Source: Leptasterias polaris (Eukaryota; Echinodermata; Asteroidea; Forcipulatida; Asteriidae). Taken from it: 64,000 bases of DNA. The translations under genes and the position numbers were made by a program. Shown here piece after piece: positions 49,101 through 61,100 of this stretch. The DNA is taken from NCBI GenBank assembly GCA_037783415.1, contig JAZGTN010000027.1, positions 620,001-684,000 on the forward strand, given 5' to 3'. Numbering within the stretch: position 1 is the first letter of the stretch; each line of letters begins with the position of its first letter. The notes below the pieces were generated by a model. The model saw only the letters and a list, made by a program, of their open reading frames with translations, searched no databases and had not been told where the DNA came from.

Positions 49101-52100
49101 ATCAAACTGTTTATCTTTGATAATGACATGCATTGGTCCCCTTGACATCATCGATGGCTAGAAACACACGGTCAGCATTTGACACACACACTCACAAAAA
49201 TGTCTCTTTGCTTAGAAAACAAAACAAAATCAAGATGAAACAAAACTTACATTATAGCAGTAGAATAATCTTTCTGTCCATCCTGGGTATCCTAAATTGT
49301 GTCGTTGTTTTCAAAATGAAGCCTACATTGTTTTCAAAATGAAGCCTACAAGTTGGGCTGTCTTTTGTAAACATGCTAAAATTTCCAATGAACTAGACTC
49401 CGCAGACTGTATGCGTGCACGGACAAGCAACAACAGTGCTGTATAGTGTTTTTGGTTTTAATGTACATACAGCGATGATTATTGCAATGTCAGGAAATTA
49501 TTATTACTTTTTTAATGACCTGGGCTGCGGCTTAGTTCCTTTTTTACAAACGTTTTTGCTGTTGTGTATTCTGTATTCGCTCTTGTATCTATACTTTATT
49601 CCATATTTTTAACGTAGTGCTTCTTGTTGCATGGTGCTTGTGCTTTTAGTCATTTTAAATTAGTTTACTCCATCGGTATTTCCTTCCTTGTTAAGCACTT
49701 TGGGGTTTATGCTTTAGATGTAAGGCGCTATATAAGTTATGTTTATTATTATTATTTATTATTATTATTTTCCCGAACATGGGCAGAAACGTTAAGCAGG
49801 AAGTCTTTAGTCAAGGCGTTTGTAACTGGTTTTTGTTTTATGCTATCAAAATAGAGGGCGTTTACCCTCGTGCTATCGCATTTCTGGAATTTTTACCACA
49901 TAAATTAACAAAATAACAAAGACTACGAACCTGTAAATTGGAAACGATGTGACTGCTTGTGTGTTGCAGGGATTGTGCCTTGCTGACGGCGATCACAATG
50001 TGGTCTGCGTTAACTGCACTTGAGAGAATGTTTTGACGGTCAGGCCTAGACCTATCCGAACTGTAAAAGTATAAGCGTGTTACTGGACGATCAGTCAATC
50101 CTGTACCCGGCACTTGCTGTGTGTGTACATGTACGGAATGTTAGAGTTGAATGCTTGACCTGTAGATTAATGGATGTACAACGCTTTATATATGTGTAGA
50201 TCGATGTACTAATAAAATCAAGCCGAGTTGCAGAATTGTTCTGGTCTATGTGCATTACACAAAACACAGGACCTACCACTTTATGTCCCAACTGAAGGAT
50301 AAAGCAATAACATTTAAGTGTCTTGCTTAAGGACACATGTGTCCAGACGGGTACTCAAAAGCCCTTTTCACATAAGGAAAATAAGCAGGGGGTCCTTGGT
50401 CCTAAGAACACAATGTTGTTTAATCCACATCGTGTGAAATGTACCTCTGCTTAAATAAACACAGGTCCTTAGTCCTTTTAAGACCACGGTCGAGACCAGC
50501 GACTTAAAAACACAACGTTGTGAAAATTATACCACGATCCTCCGTGCGTGCTGTGTGAATGAACACCGCTTGCGTAACGAAGGACCCTGGTGTAGCTGGA
50601 GCTACCACGCATGCGCACAAATACTTTACTCACCCAAAATGTCATCCATTTCGTTGAAAAAGACGAACGACTTTCTCCCCCGTCCACTCTTGTTATTATT
50701 TTTCTTGACCTCTCGGTAATTCCTCTTGAGGTAGTTCCATTTGTCATGGCACTTTTCTGCCGAGTGCCTGCCGTCCAACGCTCCTGCCACGTCTTTCCAC
50801 ACCTTGTGGTTGTGGACAAGACCATCCAACTTTTGCTGGACATCGGTGGATCCTACCACTCCAATCAACCGGACAGTTTCATCGAACGTCCAGGTGTTTC
50901 TTTTTTGTTTTGGTTTCTTGGACGAAAGCTCGCCAAAAATTACAGATTCTACGTCGTTATTATTACTCGGCATTTTAACACCAGTGGGAAAACAGTGACA
51001 GAGTGACGCACGCACAAACAGCGCGGGAAAATAATTGGTAAACAGCACATGCATTTGCGATGTTATGCTGGATGTGCGGATACCAGTGAAACGGACCATA
51101 AACAATGTTGACCTTTGACACCCCAAAAGACGAAGGCTCTGAGACACGGGACGTTGGTTTCTGCGCCGTGTGAAAGGTCGTGTTCGAGCGAGACCAACGT
51201 CCTTGGTCAAGACAACTGGCGCCTGAGACCAAGGACCCTAGTTTGACTTTGTCGTGTGAAAAGGGCTAAAGCCACACTCTGCTGATCAGAAACACCAGAG
51301 ATTGATTCCAGTGACCGCTTGACCAGTGTGATTGACCACTCGGCCACGACTGCTTAATTTTGCTTAGCAGTTCACTGTTTAAGCAATTTTGTCTGCTTAA
51401 GCAGCTGTATGAAGATGTTCCCCGGGCCCAATTATTGCACTGCTTACTATGTAAATCTGCTGCCCCAAGAATAATTTAAAGAGTTTGTGCTTGAAAGATG
51501 CTAGTTCTGATTTTTTTTTTGCCTATTTGACCCCACAAATTTATATTTCTGTTTTGGTTATTTGTTTTAGATACTATGCTGTTTGTTTTCTGAATCAGCT
51601 GATCTTAAGCCATGATGAGCCAGACTTAGCCACTAAGCTGATCATTGTCTACTTTTCCTTCTTCAAGGTAAGTGAGGAAAATAGTCCAATATACCATCGA
51701 CTCACCCTCACCCCCAAGTTTATTGTTTGTGACTACACAGGAGAGTATGAATGTATCATGTCTTATGAACTTTGACATTTTTCGTTGTGGTTTATCTGTA
51801 TTCAAAGTAGAAAATGTTGGATTTAAAAACAACAGCAAATATGAAATTGAATAACATCAGGCACTTCATTACAGTAACTCTAGTAGCTTTAAATTCTTGA
51901 AGGAATAATTGATTTTGCACAAAACTACACATAAAATTATGATAATATCTGGCATTAATAAAGGTTCATTCAGGCATGCAACTTTTCAGCCGATCAGCTG
52001 ATTTCATCGTTTTTGAAATCTTTGAAGAAAGTTGAAAAACATATAGTCATAAGTCTTGCTGTGCCTGGCCCTTTCCTCTTGTTTTGTGGACAAACTGCAG

Positions 52101-55100
52101 TTGTATGCCTGTTTATTCATAGCACAGTATGAATCTTGGTGCAGTTAAAATTTGTTTCTTAACTAATCTGTGTTTTGGGACTGTAGTTTTGGGACTGTGT
52201 TTTGGGACTGAAATTAGAGGACTTTGTTTAAATTGTTCACAGGCGTGCATGAAGAAGAAGGACAGCGATCAGAAGATGTTGAGTGCTGTACTAACGGGAG
52301 TCAACAGGGCCTATCCTTACTCCAATGGTAACTCAGTTTCCATGCATTTCACTCATACAAAGGGGCTCTATGGTCAAATTCGGTTTTGTAATCCACTCAT
52401 TTTCCAATAGATAGAGTCTTTATGAAAGTATGAGAACAATGTTACAAGTCTCTGACCTCACGTTAAAATGGTGTAAAAAAAACCACTGTGTTTGATACCC
52501 TTCGAGTAGCGTACCATTGTCAAAATCCCAAGACGTTGGATGATGCCACATTTCAAACCATATGGCTACCATTTGTATCTTTATAACAAGTAGGCTTTCT
52601 GATACAAAATATACAATTTTTTCTTTTGGGGGGCGGGTTCACCACCAGAGTATGATACTACTTTTGAATAATAATACTTTACAAATTAAAACATTGGAAA
52701 GTGTGTTTTTTTGCATTTTGATTCTGTAAAAATCATTAGTTTTTTGGTTTTTTTGCAATGCTACTTTGCAAAAAACTAATGATTTTTACAGAGTCAAAAT
52801 GCAAAAAAACATACACATGTATGTACAAATTTATCTTTATCTGTACACTTTGAGTGAGTAATTATAAAATCTCACTTTTTAAGTATTTTTATTGCCTAGG
52901 TTTTACACTTTTTTATAGTGAGGCGCTTTGAGGTACTTTACATATTAAAGGCGCCATATAAATAACTTGTTATTATTATTAAAACAATTTCTAGTCCAGT
53001 AAAAGTTTTGAGCTAAAAGTGGCTCTGCAGTCTGCAGTGATAATGCTGATAGTACACCATTTTATTTTTCAGCTGGGGATGAGAGAGTGGACGAGCAGAC
53101 GGATGCGTTATTTAAAGTGGTTCATATTTCAGCCTTCAACACGGCCATTCAGGCTCTACTTCTTCTCAAACAAGTTCTGGACTCTAGGTAAAGTAACCTT
53201 GGTTGTGGGCTGGGCCCAATTTCATTGCTCTGCTTACCGTTCACCGTTCTCCGCTTGTGCATGTGCTGAATTTCTGTGCTAGCTGTGTAAGCGAAGAATG
53301 GCTAGTAAAATGGACTACCACGCACACAAGCAAAAATTCCCTGCTAACTCATGAAATATGTTTGAAGTAAGCACAGAATTCCCTGCTTCCGTAAGCGCTT
53401 ATTCTTTGCTTACGGTAAGCAGAGCCATGAAATTGGGCCCCGTTGGCAGTAACAGGAGAAAGAAGATGTAATATTTTCAAAACAAAGTGATAGATATTCG
53501 TTATTTCCAAAGTCTCTGATAAGATAACAAATGATCTTTTAATTGTCTCATATAAGATCCCCAATTGGTTTTCTTCCCAGTCTGTGTAAATGCGTCTTAA
53601 TCAGTACACCCTACAACAAAGTACATGTACATGTAACGGTCTTGTGATTTCTCAGGATTTTGCCTGATTCCAGGATTTTCACAAAATCTCTTGGAGCTTC
53701 ATTTTTTCTTGAAAGAAGTAAAGCAGTCACCAAAGGGAGAAAAGACAGAGTCCATGTTTATAAACCTGTAGTTTTGTACTTCTGGTGATGCACAGTCTTT
53801 AAACCTCCTTATGTCTTTGAGGCCCCGTGACGAGAATAAAGCCTGGTTCATACTTCCTACGAATGCTTCGTGCGAAGCGAATTTTCTACCGTCACAATTG
53901 GAAAAACAGCAGTACCGATTATTGTGTCACCACAATTCGATTCACATAAGCAAGAAGTATGAACCGGACTTAAGGGAGAACCAGGGCCCTGCAATCCATT
54001 TTTAGGAATTTTAACATTCTTCAAGTAATAGTAATAATCGTCACACAAAACAAAACATTTCAGTTTAGTTGCATCCATTTGATTTCCCTTGACAGGCATT
54101 CCATCACTGACCGTTTCTACTCGGCGCTGTACAGCAAAATTCTTGACCGCAGTGTTGAACACTCAACAAGGCAGGCCATGTTCCTCAATCTCATCTACCA
54201 GTCACTCAAAGCGGATAACTCTCTAGGCAGAGTCAAGGTACCAGACATGTCACATTGCATCCTTATACTCAGACAAAAGTTACTAACAGACACCATTTCT
54301 AAGATTTCGGTCACAGCTTTAAGCTGGGTTTATTGCCTGTCGAAAAATTGTAACATAACAGAATTTGGCAAGGAGCCGGATGCTGAACACAGGGCAAACC
54401 GACTAAACAGACACACCACCACTTGCACGTGGACAAACAAAACTTCCATAAAACACAACTTTTCACATTTAAAATGGACGCCTTCGCCCATCCAACCAAC
54501 ACAAATTGTGGCCACCCAAAGGACAAACCTTGTCCTTCCAATATGGATTTCATTTTCCATATCCACATAAAACATATACTTGTTTACATAACACGATAGG
54601 TCACCTGACCGTATTATACAGAACATTACATGACCTCCACAGAAAACCACACACATAACACACCTTGCCTAAAATTACCAATTAACAATTCTAATATAAT
54701 ACCCTAAATTCCCCAAAGTGGAACGCTTGAGGGGATAAACAAGCCCCAACGGAACCGAAGGGCGCTTGACTTATTAATCTACATGTAAGTTGGTACAGAT
54801 TGCACCCCTATTATCCTATACAAAGTTAACAATTAAAAATTTCCCCAAGTTGGAACGCACGAGGGGATAAACTAGCCCCAACGAAACCGAAAGGCGCTAT
54901 TTACTAATCAAATGACATTTGATGAATTACATACTGTATTGTACCCATGGCATAATTCTAATTCCCCAAGTTGGAACGCACGAGGGGACATGTAAAATAG
55001 CCCTTGCAAAATGAAAGGCACTATTAATAATGACTAGTATAATATTTGTTTATGATTATAATGACAAGTAAATTTCCTCGACAGCCTAGTTACCCCCCAT

Positions 55101-58100
55101 CACTGATATTCCTGTCATTTTTTAGCCAAAAACTTTTATACCAAAAATTTGGCGGAGTAAAGGGGAGGTGGTGGGTCGAAATTTGCTGTTCTCCCAACAA
55201 AAACTGTGACAAAAGTGACGCTTAACCTTTTTCCCTCCAAAAAGACCCCCATAGTAAAAGGCAATCCCATTGGTTAGAAGTTGAAATCTAAGCCTTTGAT
55301 TGGTCAATGCCTTTACCCAATCAAAAATCCAATTCTGACCTCAGCTGCTTGCTGATTGGTTATCAACCCTCACTGGTGGATCCCTTGGATTCATATACCT
55401 ATAAATAGCTTCAAAGGCTTCCCAACCAGTCACATGACCTGGTAATGCTCACACAGTAAGCATTTATATGCTATACTAACCAATGCATTGGCTTAACTCA
55501 CATAGACTGGCCACCAGTCTCTCCATCATTTGTGCACGACAACATGCACCAAAGCCTTTAGCTGAGTATAAAGCATTTGATCATTTAGTTGATAAAATGA
55601 ATTATCATGGTTGCAGTCTGGACGAAATTCCATTTTACTTAAAAGAAAGTGAGAATTATAAATATGATTTGCTTTTCTAGAATCTAATATCTTATGGTGT
55701 GGGGAAAATTTCTGACAAAACATTGCTAGTTTTGCCATTATTGCTGACTTGTAAACATGGCCTTTACCAACTAGCACCTACAGCCGTGGCTGTTACTGGA
55801 TCACCACACTTATGATCACCGAAAGGAGATCATGTGGCCATGTTTAAACATGCAATATAAACACGGTCAGAGTGTTTAAACATAGCCTGACAAACTTCTG
55901 CCATAAAAAGAGCGCCATCAGATGATTGCGCACAGCGCGCAAATTTCACGGCCCAATTTAAGTTGGTAGGTCACATAGTTTGTCTTGCCTGTGATAGTTT
56001 GAAAATTAACTGTGCAAGTTTCAAACCTGCGCGAGGAGTTATTTAGTTAAATCCACGCAGCAGAGTTAAGGTGAGCTAAGGCTTAACTGTCAGATTTGTT
56101 TATAACGGAAAGGTATTTATGAATGGAAATAAAAGATTGGCGACTCAGTCTTGAATATTCATTAGTTTTGTGTTTTATGTTTAGTTTGTTTACTTCAATT
56201 TCAGGCTTTTGTGAAGAGACTTTTGCAGACATCGTCAACCCAGCAGCCTCCATTTGCCTGCGGGGCACTGTTCCTTGTTTCTGAGATCATGGCCACGAAG
56301 CCTGCATTGTGTAACACTGCCATGGAAGCAATTGTGAGTCTCATCTCTGTTTGTAGTTGAAACATTGTTTGTTTGTTTGTTTTCTACTCAAGTCAAAGCA
56401 ACCTAACTGAGACTGAAAAGAGAAAAATACAAATATTCGCTTGAATTATACAGATTTATTAGTTTGTAAATCAATGCTGAACACAATTTCAAAGAAATGT
56501 ACAGTAATAGACGACATAAAATGTCCAGTTTGTTTGTTTTTTGGGGGGCTTAGGTAAAGAAGGAAAATGCAACCGAGAGAAATTGCTTCTTTCTGGAATT
56601 ATTCCCTTATTCCAATGAAACTCTATAAAACACTGATTCGTACACCAAACTACAGATTCCAGCCAGTGTTTATCAGTTTGAAAAGAAAACAGTATTTCAT
56701 GTTTTTTATGTTTAAATTGTATCAAAACATGTTTAGGTTTTGAAAAGTGTAGTGGATTTAACAATTGCATCAATGGGATAATTACATCAACTAAGTTGTT
56801 TGCAGTACCCGCTGCTAATTATGGGATATGAGCGGGCGGCCTCTTGTCATAGACACTCTCAGTGGTCTAGCGATTAAGAGATCCTCTCTAGCATCCCATC
56901 CAAGTAGCTATTTGTGTTGCTTGTTGCTTGTTGCTGGACTCTGGGAAAGTACTGAGTATACAGTACTTTACCACATACCGTGTAGGGTAAAAACTGCTAC
57001 TTGAATAAATTGTTTTGGGTGGGGAATTTTTTTTTTTTAATCCTGACCAATTTTGTGTAATACCTTTAAAGGAAAGGTATACGCTTGATAAACACTCTTA
57101 AAATTAATGACAATAACAATTACTTGGTTAGAAGTACAGCAGCTTTCTATAGTATAAAGCATGTTGAGAATCATTTTACTTCCAAGTATAAATGTGGTTA
57201 TGGAAAAAGATATCAGTTTTTATCCCAATAATTTGAATCTGTGAAACATTACTGTCAGAAAGGTTTTCAGATTGTTTATCCGCTCAGGATTTTTGGTGAT
57301 ATCTCAAAAACGCTACCACCTTTTGAAGTGAAATTTTCACAGGTAAACTTTATTATACATTTATATAGGATTAAAGCAATGAAACATTTCCAAAAACCAA
57401 AAGTATAAAAGGTTTAAAACGGCTTTGGGTGTTTTGGGGTTCATCTTAGGATTCAGATGAAGAAGAACACTTTGTTGATGTTGATGAGGATAGCAATACA
57501 ACAAGACACGACAACGAACCGATGAGGAGCGAAAAAGGAGAGGTATCCACTGAGGCTGTTTCATCCTGGGTACATCACAAAATCGGCAAGACAGGTAGGT
57601 GGTCAAGGGCCTCAGACTCTAAATCTTGGGTGGGTTTGTGTCCCGGTTAATACACTGTGTCCTTAAAGCAAGACCCTTCGAATGAAACGTAAAGCCGTTG
57701 GTCCTGTTTGTTGTGTAAAGCATTTAAAAGGGTTACCCATGTAGTGTACTTTCAAACCATCATGTCGGGTCTTTGCGAAGAGCGCCACCGTTGGGTGATA
57801 GTTGTTTAGAGAATGGGTTTGCCCTGGTGTCTTGTGGTATGGTTGGCTGCAGATTACGCCAAACTGTTCAAGGCGCTTTGTAAATAAATGGGTCTTCCAT
57901 TTCGAACAAAGCTCTGCATTACTGGGCCCAAAAAGTGAGTGCTTTGAGATGCTCTCGAGTGTGATGAACCGCTATATAAGACCAGCAAGTTACTACTGCT
58001 GTTATCAACCCCAACTGTGTTGACACCAACAAAAAAGAGCCACAAAGTTTGTGTTTTTATCATTGGAGTGCTTCTTTGTGGCGATGATTTTTTACACTCA

Positions 58101-61100
58101 TGTACTTCAATTTGTTTGTTTATTTGTTTATTTTTTTCAGAGAAAAAGACAGTGTATGATCCAGGCAACAGGAATCCTCAATACTGCGGTGCAGAGGGGA
58201 GCATCTTCTGGGAACTCAGCAAAGTAAAGTTTTCTTCCTTTTGTTTTCAACAAATAAAAAGAAGTTTTAATCAATTCTGTGGATGTCATTTTAAAATGGA
58301 ACACAATTAGAGCTGAAAATTGAGACACCTCCAGTCGCGACCCCCCTCTACTAAGAACCCTTGCTCCCTCATTGCCACCCCCCAAAAAAATAATTAGAGC
58401 GAAAAAATGCTTAATTGAATGGTTCGATATATTAAATAGCTCCCCAAAATTATTTCTTCCGCTTGCCTACCCCCCAAAAATAAAAAAATTAATAAATGTC
58501 TGGTTACTCCACAGGACATCTCACCTGTCCAGACTTTCTATAAAAAAAGTTTGTCTTCGATTGGTTGATTGTTGTTTTATTTTTTGACCTTACAGCTCCA
58601 GAATCACTATCACCCAACGGTGGCACTCTTCGCAAAGACCATACGTGATGGTTTGAAAGTTCACTACATGGGTAACCCTTTGAATGATTTCACCCTGATG
58701 AAATTCCTGGACCGCTTTGTCTACAGAAACCCAAAGAAGCAAACAGAAAAGGGTACGCCATTAATTTTGATTCTGACTTTTCGTAGAGTTCTTGTGCGTA
58801 AAGGTTCTTTATAAAGTTATAAGGAAAATTAAAGTAAAATTTGGAGTAAGTTTGGCTTACACCTTCAACTGCTAGCATTCTGGACTGGGGTTCCTAAGGT
58901 TAACCAAAAACTGAGGTTAATTATTCAAATTTTATGAATGGAAAGTTTATTAGGAAAGGAATCATTCTTGTTTTGGGAGTACAAACAGTATATTTAATTG
59001 AATTTGGTGTTTCATGACTGAATCAATGGTGGGCAGGGTTAAATATTAGTACAAATATATTAATTTTAGGCGGTATACTAATTTGCGGCTGCAGCCGCGG
59101 CTATGGATATGGCTATGGCTACAGCTGCAGTTAATGCAAGTGGTGCTGCTATGGACATTGTAGCTTTAGCTGCTAATAGACCAATCCATTAAGCCCTGCC
59201 TCCTTACGAGTTGACCAATCACAGCCACGAAACCTGATCACCATTAGAGCAAAGATCACCAAACGGCTCAAATGGTGATCAGATTTCGCGGCTGTGATTG
59301 GTCAATGGGAAATGGGCGGGGCTTAATGGATCGGTGTATTCAGACAAGGACTTAGTTTCTGTATTGGATTTTGGCTCTGATTAGAAGAGTATTTTTTCAT
59401 GCAGCAATCCCTGACTGGAGCCTACCATGCAATTGATTTATGTTTTAGCCTCTTCTTTTTATTCTTCTTCAAATTTCTTCCGCACAGCGAGAGTATCAGT
59501 CATGGAGCCTAAAGGGAAAGCCTACAACCCATCAGCGATCAGACTCATGGCAGTCAACACAAAGGATTACCTCAAGACATCACAGGAGAAAATCCCCATC
59601 GATGAGCTGTTCTTCCATAAGTATGTAGAATTACAAAACTTATATTGGTTGTGTTTACGCTTACACGGATGTGTGTTAAAAGCACTGTATACTCGGTACT
59701 TATACTCAGACAAATAATAAAAGGGGGGAAAATACACCAACTGACTGGCTTTTCCACCACAGCTTGACACTGCATTTATTCAACGATGTAACACCACATT
59801 AAAAAATGCAATTATAGAGAAAATTAGCCCTGGCAAAGAGCCGTATACCAAACACAGGGCAAACCAGCTTAACAGACAAACAAGACATTACGGTACACAA
59901 CTCATTTACACATATAACATTAATTATGAACAACCATGCTCATAAAACCACATTTAAGGACACCTCGTCCTACCACATAAAACACAATGGACACCTCGTC
60001 CATAACCATGTCTCACAACACACAAGAACAAAATGGGTCACCTGACCTGGTTACAGGTCCCCTACCTGACCTCCACAGATGAACAACGTGTAACACACCT
60101 TGCCTTACAAATAAACAATTGTAAACAACTTTAGTTGTAATCCTACAACATCACAATTTTAGAAAGCCTATAATTATTATTCCCCAAGTTGGAACGTACG
60201 AGGGGACATTAAAATAGCTCCAACGGTACCGAAGGGCACTATAAATTAAAATTCATGAAGCTGTAACAAAAATACCAAATGCACTAAAGTTAACCACATT
60301 GGAATTTCCCGCAAGTCGGAAAGAACGAGGGGACAGGTAAACTAGCCCCATCGAAACCGAAGGGCACTAGTGTTAAATAATTGTCCCAAATCGATTGATC
60401 TTAAAGTTATAACTACAGCTACAATTTTGTTAGAAATAGACCAAGTTACTGTAATTTTTCTGCAAAACATGCCATCCTCACACACAGGAGTGGAGACCTG
60501 GGGAGGCGGAGGGGTGAAAGTGTTTCTCAACCAAAAGCTATGACAAGAGTGATACCCACTAACTTGAATTCCCGCCTTGCATTCCCGCTTAAAAGAAATA
60601 CACCAATCTGATTGGTCTAAAAACTGAAGAAGATTCAACTTTTATCTCCCGTCTATCTCTGGATATAGCGCCCCCTGGAGATTGGCTGCCTGCCAATATC
60701 AAGGGACCCTCAAACTCTATATAAATAGCGCCACCAACCAGCTTGCTCATTTTTTGCACAAACACACCCACACACAACTGAGCATGCCCAGAATGGGTGT
60801 ACATGACCAATTACACAAACTAATGCACCCGGCCAGGACACAACTGGATAATCTTTTTAGGCATGCAGCAGGACGCAAGCATGAATGTAAGTGCTGAGTA
60901 TAAAACATTTTATCATTAAAATGATAAAATGAATTACCTGAGTCCTGTGAAAAAAACCAAAACAGGCATATATTACTTAAATGGGATTCCGACCCACAAC
61001 TTTTGCCTTTCTAGAGCTGATGTCTCACCACAAGACAGACCACCGAGCTTGCCCAGTAGTTAGAGGCAGTTTGGCTCCTGTATTTAAACAGCGATATGTT

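Larger units (their letters stand above)
50300..51350 (-). mobile_element. SINE (inverted) split by a DNA transposon
   Basis: The left part, 50300-50359 (TTTAAGTGTCTTGCTTAAGG, then GACGGGTACTCAAA), and the right part, 51268-51350 (GCCACACTCTGCTGATCAGA, then AACACCAGAG), join into one continuous reverse-strand SINE body when the transposon at 50360-51267 is removed. The joined order matches the tRNA-derived SINE at 12577-12845. Confidence 0.75.

Noticed and set aside
53811..54005. ORF across 53.8-54.0 kb
   Set aside because: It consists of MITE family A and flanking intron, not an exon.
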